Below are positions 23,815 to 35,446 of a DNA stretch of 64,000 bases, piece by piece. The position numbers were made by a program, and so were the translations under genes. The notes under the pieces were generated by a model, which saw only the letters and a list, made by a program, of their open reading frames with translations, was not told where the DNA came from and ran no database searches. The DNA comes from Cyanophora paradoxa (lineage: Eukaryota; Glaucocystophyceae; Cyanophorales; Cyanophoraceae), in contig QPMI01000116.1 in NCBI GenBank assembly GCA_004431415.1, positions 1 through 64,000 on the forward strand, given 5' to 3'. Numbering within the stretch: the first letter of the stretch is position 1; each line of letters starts with the position of its first letter.

Positions 23815-24344
23815 CGCGGCGCAAGCGCTAGCTTACGCTTGGTTCTCTTGTAAAGACTTGAATCGCACGGGTGCACCTGGACATGTACGAGCGGACTCAA
23901 GATCAGATCAGATCAGACTTGTACAGAAAAGTGAGCAGATATCGATCAAGATCGGAGGTGAATGGTATGTGACAAGATCTAGAGGCCGGATGCTAGCGCT
24001 GGCCATGGATGACAAGCCGCTGAGCTTATATGATTAATGCCTATAGCTATAGCTAGCCTATAGCTAGCGAGCCTCGGAGCCCAGGCCCTCCTGATATCAT
24101 CACATGCATGATCATGATCATGATCGAGCTGCAGCATGCAGGCTAGCGCTGCAGCGCTATAGCTAGCGCGCGCTAGGTAGCTATAGCCTAGTAGCGGCCA
24201 GGCATGCGCGCAGGTGCCGCGCGGCGCCACGCGGCGCCGCGCCGGCCGGCCGCGCGCGCATTACGCTTCAGGAATTCGAACTCTGGAAAAAAACACAAGA
24301 GACGTTGTGGAGGGGTACGTGCTCCAGTCTGTCGTTGCAGAGAG
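23815..24344. other. Gene-free spacer with short palindromes
   Basis: GATCATGATCATGATC (~24108-24124) and many AGCTATAGCTAGC palindromes occupy 24040-24200. No coding sequence is supported. Confidence 0.5.
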
Positions 24345-26977
24345 ATGCCGATCGGGCGGCTCTACTCGGCCGTGGTCTCGAAGATCACGGGGCGAGCAGC
24401 GGATGCCGAGCCCGGCGGACCCGACCTCTCCTGCTCCCTTGAGCCGCCCGCGCCCTTCGATGTCAGCACCTCCTCGCGCTCATTGAGGATACTGGAGCGG
24501 CTGGACGATTCCGCCAACAGCAGCATCAACACGGAGAAGCCTAACGCCACGCCCCGGGAGCGGCCTTTCAAAGCCACGCCTCGCGCAACTGCTGTTAGCG
24601 GCATTCCCGTCCCTAGCCCCCGCCAGGCAGCCGTGAATGCGCTCTCGGGTCGCGGCACAAGAGATGAGAACATGCCGGAGAGATCGGCTCGCTGGGCCGT
24701 GGTCCGCGCGCCCTGCCATGTGGCGCATCGTGCGTTGACAGGTGAACCCGCAGAGCCGAGCGGCCGTTGCAGCGCCCGTGAAGCCCGAGATCGCAAGCGA
24801 CGCGGCGCCATGCGAAGCGAGTAACGCACTGGATGCGCCCGCCGCAGCGGCGTCCCAGTTCCAGACGCCGCGCGTGGCGAGGCCGTCATCGCGGCCCTCG
24901 CTCGTCCCGAGCGGCCCCAGCTCCGGCCGGCCGTCCTCCGGTGGCGACCCCGGCGTGCCGCGCTCAGCCCTCCGCCCCGTCTCCGCCTCCAGCCGCCGCG
25001 CGAACCCGGCGGGCGAGCCGGCGGTGGCGGTAGCCGCGCGGGAGTCGCTCGGCGGCGACAAGGAAGTGGAGCGCCTACGCACCCGCGTCGTGGAGCTCGA
25101 ATCGAAGCTCAAGTGCGCGGCCGCGGCGCGGCGATGCGCGAGGGCTGCCGGGTCGCGCGCGGGTCGCGCGGGTCCGCTGGCCGGTTCGAATTTGATCCGG
25201 GGGCGGGCGCGGGGGCGTAGGGTGGCGCTGGACCTGCGGAAGGTCCTCTCGGAGCGGCAGGAGCTCGAGGCGCAGCGCTCCGAGATCGAGCGCGCCCGCG
25301 ACGTGCGCCGCGCCGCGCCCGCCCGCCCCCCCGCCCGCCCGCGGATCAAATCCGAACGCCCAGAACGACCGGGTGTCGATGTGGCGGGCCCTGGAAGCGA
25401 CCGCCAAGGACCTGAAGGCGGCCCGCGAAGAGGTCGACCAGCTCCGCGAGGAGCGCCGCCGCGCCGACGCCGAGGGCACCTCCCAGGTGCGAACGAAGGG
25501 GGAGGGGGGGTACACTCCGCCTGTGGAGCCGGGGCGCTTCTAGGCGGCGAAGCTAGCCAGCCAGCCGGCTGGGACCCCGCCCGCCGCGCGCCCCCTCCTT
25601 CCTTCTTGGGCCTAGTGACCCGGCGCTAGCCAGCCAGCTAACCAGCGGCCCCTCCGCGCGTTTTTCTTCCTCCCCTCCTCCGCCCCCGCCCCCCCCCCTC
25701 CCCATTCCCTCCCTCCTCCGCGCCTCAGCGCCTCAGCGCCGCCCCGTTCGCCTCCGCTCCGCGCTCCCCCCAACCCCCAACTCCCCCCCCCCCCCCCTCC
25801 TTAGCCTAGCGAGCGACGTGCCCAGCTGTCCAGCGCCCTCGCCGCGCATTCCCCCCTTCTTTCCGACCTCACCCCCGCCGCGCCTGCGTGGACCTCGACC
25901 TATCTAGGCCCCCGCGCCCCCCCGCCTTTCCAGCTAGCACCGGCTGTCCGGCGCCCCCGCCGCGCATCCCCCCACTTCCTTCCTTCCTTCCTACCTATCT
26001 AGACCCATCTAGACCTTCCTACCGTCTAGACGCCCCTCGCCTTTCTTCTTGTTTCTCCCCGGCCCCCGCCCCCGCCGACTCGGGGGGGTACCGCATCGCA
26101 GCGCCGCATCGCGCACAGCGCGTCCTTCCTCAAGGGGGAGGTCGAGCGCCTCCGGGTGCGCGATTCTTCTTCCTTCTCCTTCTTCCCCGCGCCGAGCCGA
26201 GCCCGCCCGCCTGCAGGCCGCGGAGCAGGAGGCGCGCGCGAGCCGCGGGGACGCAGTCTCCAGGGCCCAGCAGGTGAGCGAGCGAGCGGGCGGGCCCGCC
26301 CCGCCCCGCCCCTCCCGCCTCTGAGCTAAACATAGTAATTATAACTTAGTTTAACTATGGCGGCCCGGGTCCCGCCTCTGGGTTCAACTTAGCCTGGCGC
26401 AGGCCGAGCGGAGCCTTGCCTACGCCGAGCGGGAGAAGGCGGCGCTGGCGGCGCGGGCGGCGCGCCTCCCGGAGCTCGAGCGCCGCGCCGCAGAGGCCGA
26501 GGCGGAGGCGGAGCGCCTGCGCCGCGAGCTGGCGGCGGCGCACGCGCAGCGCGAGGAGCTCGCCCGCGCCCTCGCCGGCGCCTCCCCGCTCCCGCGGCCC
26601 CGGCCCCCGCCGTCGTCGCCGTCGCCTCGGCGGCCCCGGCGTCTCGTCGCGCGTCCTGCTCCCTTCGGCGGCCGCCATCGCCGCCCGGGACGCCTACCGC
26701 CGCCCCGGCACGCACGCCGGCATCGGGCGCGCCGCCCCGCCCGTCCGGCGGCCCATCTCGGCTGCCAGCCCCGCCTCGGTTTCCTTCCGTCCGCGGCCGG
26801 GCCCGCGGGCCCCCTTCCGCCGCCGCCTCCGCCCCGCGGCCGGGCGGGGCCGCCACGCCCCCCGGAACCCCCGCCGCGGGGCCCGCCCCGCGCCGCCTGG
26901 CCCACTCCCCGTCTGGGGGCCTCACCGCGAGCCCGCGCAAGTCCGGGCCCGGGCTGCCGCGCCAGGACACCCGCTGA
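24345..26977 (+). CDS. Coiled-coil protein with Ser/Pro/Ala-rich N-terminus (family not recognised)
   Basis: ATG 24345 opens MPIGRLYSAVVSKITGRAAD. Exons in matching phase are 24345-24701, 24742-25112, 25221-25302, 25364-25486, 26102-26155, 26217-26273 and 26403 onward. The N-terminal ~240 residues are low-complexity. From 25060 the exons encode almost continuous heptad-rich helix: KEVERLRTRVVELESKLK, VALDLRKVLSERQELEAQ, LEATAKDLKAAREEVDQLRE, ASFLKGEVERLR, AEQEARASRGDAVSRAQQ and ERLRRELAAAHAQREEL. The last exon then becomes Pro/Arg-rich, and its three frames swap which looks most protein-like. A natural-looking end, SGPGLPRQDTR-stop at 26975-26977, is in a different frame from the coil, so a frameshift or missed intron is present. 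A cytoskeletal or centrosomal scaffold is possible but not shown. Confidence 0.65.
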
Positions 26978-27463
26978 GGCACCGGCGCTGCTGCTAGCCA
27001 GCTAGCCAGCTAGGCCAGCCGGTCAGCCAGCCAGCCAGCTAGCTTGTCTGCTTTTCCGGCCCTAGGGCCGTGCCTGGCACCCTCCTCCTCTGCTAGCGGG
27101 GGGCCGGGGACGCCAAGCCGCCCGGGCCCCGGCCCTTGTCAACGTCTGCACGGGCGCCGTCAGTAAATTCAGCTTTTCGCGCGCGTGCGATCGTTTCCGC
27201 GAGCTCGCAGTAACTGTCATGTATATGCTTAGGGGACTGGTAGGCAGCTGAGAACGGCTAAGAGCAAGATGCGTTTATCCGCCGCTCACTGAGTCACGCG
27301 CGCCGGACATTGATATCACTCCCGACTGATCATAGGAGTACGAGAAAAATATTAAATTAAAGCGTGCGCAAATGCTCACAGACAGAGCCGCTGAGCCACA
27401 CTGTGACACTTGTACTCGTGCTCATGGATATGATCACTGCAATAAATATTAATGAAGCTCAGC

Positions 27464-27507
<44 letters not shown>

Positions 27508-27781
27508 ATGATCATGATCAATCGTTGGCAGCTTGAGACTTAGACTCAGATGGTCATAATCAATCGTTGGCAAAATTTTAAAAAAAACGTAAACTTAGTA
27601 ACGAGAGAGATTAAACCGAGATTGAGAAGGAACGGAGAGAGGAGGGGACGCCTAGGCCGGCGCATCGGTTCTTCTGGGGCCGCCAGGAAGGGAGAGAGAA
27701 GGGGGAGGGTAGCTGAGGGAAAGATCCGGAGCTGGCCGGCCCGCCTGAGAAAGATTTGCAACAGATCTAGAGAGCCCGCGG
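26978..27781. other. Gene-free spacer with microsatellite
   Basis: GCTAGCCA repeats lie at 26990-27050. An (AC)n(AT)n microsatellite occupies about 27464-27507. Flanking it, ATGATCATGATCAATCGTTGGCA is repeated with variation (27508-27530 and 27553-27570). No gene seen. Confidence 0.6.
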
Positions 27782-28159
27782 CCGCGGGTGCTTCAGAGTA
27801 GGCCCTAGGCCAGCTCGGTGTGTTCGTGGGGAGAGGCCTAGGAGACCGAAGGGGATGACCCTCCCGCCCCGCGCCCCTTTGCTTCCCCTTTGCCTTTGCC
27901 TTGATGGAGAAACTGGGGCGGAAGGCAAAGGGGCGAGGGCCGGGCCCTGGTCGGGAGGGGGGTTCTGGTTCGCACAGGGGGCGAGGAGGAAAGCGGGCGC
28001 CGCGGGGAGCCGCCCGCCGCGCATCGATATCCACCCCGCCCGTCGAGACACGTTGCTGCCCGCCCCACCTCCGCCCCTCCCTAGAGAGCTTGCGGGTGCC
28101 TCACAGTAGGCCCTAGGCAAGCTCGGTGTGTTCGTGGGGAGGGGAGACGGCCGGGGATG

Positions 28160-28190
<31 letters not shown>

Positions 28191-28299
28191 GGAAGTTCAG
28201 GCGAAGAGGCGAGGGTCGAATCCTGGTCGGGAAGGTGTGGGGCAGCGTGCACGCGCCGCCCGCTGCGCCTTCGCAAGGCCTGCCGAGCCAAGCAGCCGC
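27782..28299. repeat. Conserved head region of a minisatellite-bearing repeat, present in two partial tandem copies
   Basis: A ~57-bp segment around CCCTAGGC..GCTCGGTGTGTTCGTGGGGA occurs at 27782-27838 and 28089-28147. Further matching parts follow each copy, such as GGCGAGGG..CTGGTCGGGA. A G-homopolymer of about 30 bases lies at 28157-28188. The part at 27965-28020 (GGTTCGCAC...GGGCGCCGCGGGGAGCC) matches the reverse complement of 52785-52845. Confidence 0.75.
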
Positions 28300-29280
28300 C
28301 CGTTTCTCCTCCGCCCCGCCCGTCGAGCCGCGCCGCCGCCCGCCGCGCCGCCGCCCGTCTCTCCTCCGCCCCGCCCGTCGAGCCGCGCCGCCGCCCGCCG
28401 CGCCGCCGCCCCGCCCGTCGAGCCGCGCCGCCGCCCGCCGCGCCCCCGCACGGCCCGTCGAGCCGCGCCGCCGCCCGTCTCTCCTCCGCCCCGCCCGTCG
28501 AGCCGCGCCGCCGCCCGCCGCGCCCCCGCACGGCCCGTCGAGCCGCGCCGCCGCCCACCGCGCCCCCGCACGGCCCGTCGAACCGCGCCGCCGCCCGTCT
28601 TTCCTCCGCCCCGCCCGTCGAGCCGCGCCGCCGCCCGTCTCTCCTCCGCCCCGCCCGTCAAGCCGAGAAACCGCCCGCCGCGCCGCCGCCTCGCCCGTCG
28701 AGCCGCGCCGCCGCCCGCCGCGCCCCCGCACGGCCCGTCGAGCCGCGCCGCCGCCCGCCGCGCCCCCGCACGGCCGTCGAGCCGCGCCGCCGCCCACCGC
28801 GCCCCCGCACGGCCCGTCGAGCCGCGCCGCCGCCCGCCGCCGGGCCGCGTCTCCGCCCCGCCCGTCGAGCCAAGCAGCCGCCCGTGTTTCCTCCGCCCCG
28901 CCCGTCGAGCCAAGCAGCCGCCCGTCTTTCCTCCGCCCCGCCCGTCGAGCCGAGCAGCCGCCCGCCGCGCCTCCGCCCCGCCTGTCGAGCCGAGCAGCCG
29001 CCCGCCGCGCCTCCGCCCCGCCCTGCAAGCCGGCGCCGCGCCGCCGCCCGTCTCTCCTCCGCCCCGCCCGTCGAGCCGCGCCGCCACCCGCATCGCCGCC
29101 GCCCCGCCCGGCAAGCCGGCGCCGCGCCACCCGCGCGTCCGCCCATCTTCCGAGCCGCGCCGCCGCCCGCGGTGCCCCCGCCCCTCCCGTTGAGCCGCGC
29201 TACCGCCCGCCGCACCTCCGCCCCGTCCGTTGAGCCACGTTGCTGCCCGCGGCGCCTCCGCCCCGCCCGTCAACGGGATG
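28300..29280. repeat. 40-bp GC-rich minisatellite array (about 24 units)
   Basis: Tandem units of 40 bases share the core CCCGTCGAGCCGCGCCGCCG and end in variants such as CCCCCGCACGG or TCTCTCCTCCGCCCCG. The unit is not a multiple of three, so every frame is open and gives artificial Arg/Pro/Ala reading frames of 300-400 codons on both strands. I treat those as non-coding. The same unit family is at 52145-52790 on the opposite strand. Confidence 0.9.
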
Positions 29281-30211
29281 AGTTCGTGGTGGGTGCTGAC
29301 GCGGCGCGTGAGGGCTTCTGACCGGTGATGTTTAGCTTCGCAATCCGTCGAGCCTGCGAGGTGCTCCGCACCGTGTGGCGGCGCCAGCCGCGGCGATGAC
29401 TCAGTGACCATCCGATGATCGCGTATTGACATCGGCGGAGCGTAAACGTACTGGCCTTGCTGCAGCTGGCCATATGCAAACGCCGGCCGCCGCCCAGGCC
29501 GCCCGCGCCCGGGCCGGCCCGGCGCGCCGCGGGGTACGGGTCGAAGAGAGCTAGAGCGAGTTTTCGGCTCGGGGGATCGATTTTTTGTACCCGCTTGAAG
29601 TCGCGAAACGGCCGATTCAGATGACGCGCGCCGTTTGAGTGCCGTCTTGGCGCTGTTTCAAGCCTGGTTGGCAATGGAAATCTGAAAAGATCATGTGCTC
29701 GAAAGTCGGAGTGACGTCGCATCCGCGAATCGACCGCGATGAGTCGATGATGAGTCGATGCATAATGACTTGATAATTTCATCAGATTATGTCGACATTT
29801 GGCGATCGCGTGACCCGCGTCAGCGGCGTCGACGTCACCCCCACCTTTACGCGTACGCCTCACAGTATATATATATGATATCGATCGTGATCTTAGCTTA
29901 GCTGTTCTTATCTGCGACGTGCGTTCGCAGAGCTCGATCGAGCCCGCGGCGAATTCGCATCGTGCCATTTCGTCAACCTCCGGCCCGCGCGCGCGCGTTC
30001 CGAAGTTTGTGATCAAGGTTGGGAGGAATTCGAAGCTCTTTCCCCACGCCCGCGCGCTCTCTAGGCCCAGCAAACGTGCAGCTGCGCTCATCGGCCACAC
30101 CAGACAAGCTGCAACTTGGCAACTGCGGCGAACGTCACGCGCGCGCGTCGTTTCCCGGCTTCCTTGAAGTTCCCTCGCTGCGGCCGACTGCGCCGCCGAT
30201 CAGCCGGTAAA
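29281..30211. other. Gene-free spacer upstream of the MYB gene
   Basis: Unique sequence with no supported coding region. GATGAGTCGATGATGAGTCGATG (~29737) and TATATATATGATATCGATCGTGATC (~29868) are short repeats. It presumably holds the MYB promoter. Confidence 0.4.
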
Positions 30212-32459
30212 ATGCAGTCAGAGCACAAGGAGGAGGTCTGCGAAGCTTGCGCGCACGCCCTCTCCGCTGCCCCGCTGATCTGGTCGCAGGCGGCACCGAT
30301 GGCGTCAGCATCGCCCCGGGACTCGCACGGCGATCCGCTGGGCACGAGGCCGTTCTGTGAAGCGAGGGAGAGCCTTGCCGCTGCGGTGAGGGCCTTCTCG
30401 CAGGAGCACCGCTGCCAGGCCGCTTTCTTCGTCGCTTCGGGGGATGACGTCCACCACCTCGTGGTCAGTCTGGCAGGCTCCGACCCACTCGCAGATCCGC
30501 GCGTGCCGTTTCTGACAGCGCGCAGTTCTCAAACGGGGAATCCGGCGGGAGCGCTGTGCTGGAGAAGTTGCTCTCGCGCGCCGGCTTCGGCCCCAAATTT
30601 GATGGGCCCGCCGCGCCCTCCTCGACGGTGAAGACGGAGGCTCAGTCGCACCACCACGTCACGGCGGAGTCCGAGCAAAGCGCCGCCGAGCGCGAACCGG
30701 CGCCGGGCCATGTCAACGCCGTTTCGAGCCCAGCCGTGGCCCCGCCCTGCGAGTTCCACTTCCGCTTTGGAAAGGGAGACCAGTGCGGCCCCGGTGCGAC
30801 TCGCCCCGCCGCGGAGTCCGCTCCGATCCGAGTAATCTTTTCGGGGGCAGCCTGCGTGGGGCGGACGGTCGCGCCGCGGGGCACAATCATCCCTGACTTT
30901 CTGTCCGAGTCCCTGGCCGGCCAGAACGTAGCCCGCTGCATCGAGATTTTCGACAAGTCCAAGCGAGAGTTCCGCCCCTCCCGCCCCGCCGGCGACTCGT
31001 CCGCGGCGCCCTCCGGGCCGTCCCCCCCGCCCCGCGGTCTGCGCCCCGCGTCCGCCGCGCCCCCGTATGCCTTCTCCAACTGATTTGCTTTCTCTTCTCC
31101 TGCGCGCCAGCAGACGTCTGCCCCCCGTCGGTCGACTCGCTCCTGCTTGCCGCTTCCCGCTCCCCGCCTTTCCCCACCCACTCGCACGGCGCCGACGCTG
31201 CCCAAGGCCCCCCCCACTCCTCTCTCCCCCCCCTCGAAGCATACCTGTACTCCCGCTCCTCGGGCGGCCCCTACGCCCCCATGCACCCCCACATCGTCGG
31301 TCCGTATTCCCCCGCCCCTTCCCTCGGCTCTGATCGCTCTGACCGTGCACGTGCCGCCAGGTCACTATGGGCACCCCCACGGGCACGGCCTCCCGATGCG
31401 GGGCGGACCTGCGCCGGGGTACGCGCTGGAGGCCGGCTCAATGCAGGGCCCGCCCGAGTTTCTGAGGGCGGCCGGCGCGGGCGTCGGCTCCTACGACGCG
31501 GCGGCTGCAGCAGCTGCGGCGACGGCGGCGGCTTCGTCGGCGGCGGCTGCCGCCTCCGGCCGGGCGAGCTACGGGCGCGGGGCGCGGGCCTCGGCGGGCC
31601 GGCGCCGTGGCGGCAGCAGCCACGGCCACGACGCGGCCTCGGGCTCCGAAGACTCGACCGAGAACGGCGGCGGCGACGAGAGCGGCGAGGGCGAGGCGGC
31701 GTCTGTTGGCTCTGCAGCTGGCTCCGTCGGCTCGGCCCCGGCGTCGGGTTCGGGGTCCGGAGCGCAGCGCAAGGGGCAGCACTGGGACGAAGAGGAGCAC
31801 AAGCGGTTCCTCGACGGGCTCCGCCGCTTCGGCAAGGGCGACTGGCGCAACATCGCGCGCCAAGCCGTGAAGACGCGTACCCCGGCCCAGGTCGCCTCCC
31901 ACGCCCAGAAGTACTTCAAACGGTACCCCATTCCCTGCCCTCCCTCTCCCCTTCCTTTCTTTCTTTCTCTTTCTTAAGGAGCGAGAGCAGGCAGGAGAGC
32001 GCCAACATGCGGGCCTCGACCCGAATGCGGTCCTCCATCCACGACATAACGATGGACGCTCTGAACCACAACAACAACGGATCCGGCCACGCGGCGGCGG
32101 CTGCGGCGGCGGCCGCCGGCCCCGCCGGCCCCGCCTCCCGTGACGACGCGTCCTCCCCCGGGGCCGGGGCCAGCCGGCGGGGAGCCTGGGGCGACCCCCT
32201 GTACCGCCTGGCCGCCGGCCCGCCGGCGCCGGCCAGCCACGCCGTGTACAACCCACCGGCGTCCGCCCCCGCCCCCGTCGACTGGCGCATGTACCCCCAG
32301 CAGGCCGTCTACGCCCCGCCGGAGACCTGGGACAGGCGCCGGGAGGGCCCGCCCCTGGACTCGGAGCGCCCGGCGCAGCGGCCGCGGCTCGAAGCCGGGC
32401 ACGAGCCAATGATGGCGTCGGCCCCGCCCATGGCGCCTCGGGAAGTCTCCGCGCGGTAG
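30212..32459 (+). CDS. SHAQKYF-class MYB-like transcription factor, 663 residues
   Basis: Five exons, 30212-30463, 30526-31036, 31114-31299, 31361-31922 and 31979-32459, join in phase to give exactly 664 codons with stop. The single MYB/SANT repeat (residues ~454-504) reads [27 protein letters not shown] and then [15 protein letters not shown], the signature of plant-type 1R-MYB proteins (CCA1-like, DIVARICATA and I-box binding types). About 16 residues later RSSIHDIT matches the motif that follows the repeat in those plant proteins. The N-terminus has [10 protein letters not shown] and [13 protein letters not shown], paired cysteines without a domain I recognise. The middle is Ala- and acidic-rich; the C-terminus is Pro/Ala-rich. 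It should bind DNA in the nucleus. Start chosen as first in-frame ATG with good coding continuity; introns are 51-77 bases. Confidence 0.93.
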
Positions 32460-32972
32460 CTCGCTAGCTAGCTAGCTAGCTAGCTAGCTAGCCAGCCGTA
32501 CGCCCCGCCTCTTCTCGGCTCGTCTCCTTTTTCATCATTTCTAGATCTTTCCCTACTGTTCTCTTCCACCTTCACGGAAGGCCATGGCATGCACCCTCCC
32601 GGCCCCTTGGCTGCCGGGCTATACATATTCTGCAGTCGTTTTGTACTGGCAGCGTAAATCGCCTAGATCTTATTTCTGGTTGGCGGTATGTGTTCAATTG
32701 GTTCCTGGTTTCAGTATTCTAGCTGGACTTGTACACAATTTTGTAGACGGCCCGGTTACACAGTAGTCTAGATCTGCGAGTTATCTCCAAGCTTAGACTA
32801 TAATATGTGCGAGCTCTTTGACAGCGCTTCCTCTGTATTTCCGAAGCTCATCTCGAGTCATTTAGTGCATCCGATGATCCTCAGCATGCGTACCTCCGTT
32901 CAGCAATTCGATCTCGATATCATGCATACAATCAGATCAGGTGTGCGTATTGGTATCATAGTGGCATAGTAT
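32460..32972. other. Gene-free 3' spacer with (GCTA)n microsatellite
   Basis: GCTA units repeat from 32463 to about 32492, immediately after the MYB stop. The rest is unique with no supported coding region. Confidence 0.6.
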
Positions 32973-33972
32973 ACGTAACCTTTTTAATGTTAATATAATG
33001 ATGGCGAAGCTTTATGATCAGGGCCTTGGGAGGCATTGAAGGCGGCATCAATGTCGAAGTTGCAATGCAATCATGAATTGCGGAGTTCAGCGCGCGGCGG
33101 CCGGGCTTCCGTAGTTCTACCAGGCTGGCCATGCGATGTTCCGGTTAGGGCTGGGCCGGTGGCGGCCGGTGGCAGTGGCGGCCTCCCACCGACCGACCGG
33201 GTGGAAAGTCTGGCCCACCGCCATACAACGCCCGGTACCATACAAATAAAACTTCTAGGGGGGTAGGCTCGCGAAAATTTCATATTCTCGCGCGCGAAAG
33301 TTACATATGCATATTCCGTGCACCCATGGCCAGGCCAGGAAATTCCTGCTTAGTTCATCTTCCTGCTCTCCTGCGCTCCTGCTCTCTTCAATCCGACGGA
33401 GCCCAAGATAGCTGACGCCATCGATCGCAATATCCCGTACCCCTCCTGAGCATCAACCACCCCGACTTCCGGATCCCCCACAACTGGCTTGAAATCGCCA
33501 CAAAGCGCATGCTTTAGACAGTAGGGAACAGAGTAGGCGCGTAGCGCCTTGAAGCTGTGCAGAGTCAAGCGCATTTCCTGTCAATTTTCACGCACTGCAG
33601 CAAGTACCCCTCCTCTACCGACCGCCACCGGCGGGTAACAGTCAGCGGGCCCACCGACTGGGTGGGGTTTGAGGTGGACTGTGCCCAGCCCTAGTTCCGG
33701 TCCGGCCGGGCCCTCACTGATTATGAGCTCGAGTCACGTGCAACGTAACCTTTTTAATGTTAATATAATGATGGCGAAGCTTTAATTTATGATCAGGGCC
33801 TCGGGAGGCATTGGAGGCGGCATCAATGTCGAAGTTGCAATGCACTGCGGCAATCCGATGATCATGAATTGCGGAGTTCAGCGCGCGGCGGCTTCCGTAG
33901 TTCTACCAGGCTGGCCATGCGATGTTCCGGTCCGGCCGGGCCCTCACTGATTATGAGCTCGAGTCACGTGCA
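32973..33972. repeat. Tandemly duplicated ~230-bp unit, first copy interrupted by a hAT MITE
   Basis: Copy A consists of 32973-33145 plus 33694-33742; copy B is continuous at 33743-33972. Both run from ACGTAACCTTTTTAATG through GAAGTTGCAATGCA and CCAGGCTGGCCATGCGATG to TTATGAGCTCGAGTCACGTGCA. Copy B holds a single GTTCCGGT (33924-33931) where copy A has the insertion. A and B differ by small indels of about 10-20 bases. Confidence 0.9.
33146..33693. mobile_element. hAT-type MITE 4 (548 bp) with preserved empty site
   Basis: Both ends begin TAGGGCTGGGC (inverted). The perfect 8-bp target duplication GTTCCGGT lies at 33138-33145 and 33694-33701. The neighbouring tandem copy shows the site before insertion with one GTTCCGGT. 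The ends match those of the element at 10353-10878. No transposase is encoded. Confidence 0.95.
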
Positions 33973-34119
33973 CTGATCATGAGCCTCGGAGGCAGCAGCT
34001 GGCCGGAGCCGCGGGGGGTTCGTTATCAACGATTAATTGGAGCACGACTGTCATACATGCCACAATGCACATGCTCAACGGCCTAGCTATAGGCTGCGGC
34101 TCTAGATCTACAACTACAG

Positions 34120-35446
34120 CTAACCTGGCTGCGGAGCGGGGCCCTCCGCCGCCGCCGCCGCGGGCCGCGGCCGAGCCCGCACCTGCTCCACCAGCGCTCG
34201 GAACCGATCGTCCTGGGAGCGAGCGACCTCTGGGCGCGAGCGAGCCGCCCTCTCCTCGCGTTCCCTCTGCTCCTCCATATCCGAAACCTCTCGCGCCAGC
34301 TGCGCGGCGGGGCGCGGCACCCGCGCGTCGCCGCTCGCCTGCACCCGCAGCACGAATTCCCGGTATCGCCTCGTGAGGGCCTGTGGGGGAACAGGGCTCA
34401 GGTCGGTCTTTCTTTGCGCGCGGGCGACGGGCGGGCGTGCGGCGAAGAGGGGGGTTGTAGGCGAACCGTTTTGTCCCCGTTCGAAGCAAGTTGCGCGTCG
34501 CGGCACTTCAAGCGCAGCTGCTTCTCCGTAAGAGTCGCGAAGCACGGCATCGGGACGTGCCTGCGCTCCGCCGGCGGCGCCGAGCTGCGGAAGGCCTGGG
34601 ATCAGCGCGGAGCGGGCGCGCATGAGAGCGGTGGCGTACTCGCCGGACGCGCCGAGCCGCGCGAGGAGCGCCTCGCGGCCGGCGGGCGTGGAAAGGCACT
34701 CGCCGCTGTGCTCCGGGAAGGCCCACGAGGCGATGCGCAGACCGCACGCGCCGCACTCCACGCCCGCGTCCTGTTCCTCATCCTTCTCCTCCGCTTCGCT
34801 CGGCTGCTGCGCCGCGCACGCCGCCGACTCGCGCGGAACGACGACGTCGTCCTCGTCACCCTCGAGATCGATGACCTCCGACGCGGCCGGCGCCGGGGAT
34901 GCCGTCGTCAACCGCGGACGCTTGTCTGCTGCGTGCGTCGCCGGCGGCGCTGCGGAGGCCGGCGGGACTGCCTTGGCGAACAGGTCCATGGGGCCTTTCC
35001 GCTTGGCAGTCGCTGCAGAACGGCTGGAGGGCCCGTCGGCCGCCGCTGTGGAGCCCGCTGATGCCAGCTGGGGCGCTGCAGGCGACTCCAGCGCGGCGTG
35101 GATCCTGCCCTTGCAGCGCGCGTACGCCGCGCAGAGGTCGTCGAGCGTCCGATTCGGCCGAATGTCCTGCACGCTTGTGGGATTCCGGCAGGACGGACAG
35201 CACGTCGGAATGTTCGCAGTGCCGCAGTGGTCCAACGAGCGGCGGATGCACAGGGAGCAGAACCTGCGGGAACGTCAGGCCGGCGTTCGCGCCAAGCGCG
35301 CTTCGCGGGGCTGACGAAGCGACGCACGAATGGCCGCATGAGAGCGAGACGGGAGTCGTAAAGCCGAGCCTGCAGATGGGGCACGCCAACATGCGCTCGA
35401 ACGGCTGCAGCGCCGGCAGCTGCTCGTAGGCTGCAGGCCGCGCCAT
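34120..35446 (-). CDS. RAD18-like RING E3 ubiquitin ligase, 420 residues
   Basis: Two exons (35446-35328 and 35263-34120, intron 64 bases) give 421 codons with stop. The N-terminal C3HC4 RING has all ligands: C22, C25, C37, H39, C42, C45, C62 and C65 (CPIC, CGHSFCSLC, CPSC). The family motif RPNRTLDDLCAAY follows. Residues ~209-231 (CGACGLRIASW..HSGEC) fit a UBZ4-type ubiquitin-binding zinc finger. RRYREFVLRVQ near residue 350 resembles the RAD6-binding region of RAD18. VIDLEGDEDD (~170) looks like a SUMO-interacting motif. RAD18 with RAD6 mono-ubiquitylates PCNA at stalled forks to start translesion synthesis. A SAP domain, usual in the family, is not evident. The intron splits the RING between H39-S40 and F41. 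Confidence 0.88.

Noticed and set aside
28126-29432. Several overlapping open frames of 300-411 codons rich in Arg, Pro, Ala and Gly on both strands
   Set aside because: They lie on a 40-bp minisatellite whose unit is not a multiple of three, so all six frames stay open and repeat the same residues. No conserved motif or splice logic supports them.
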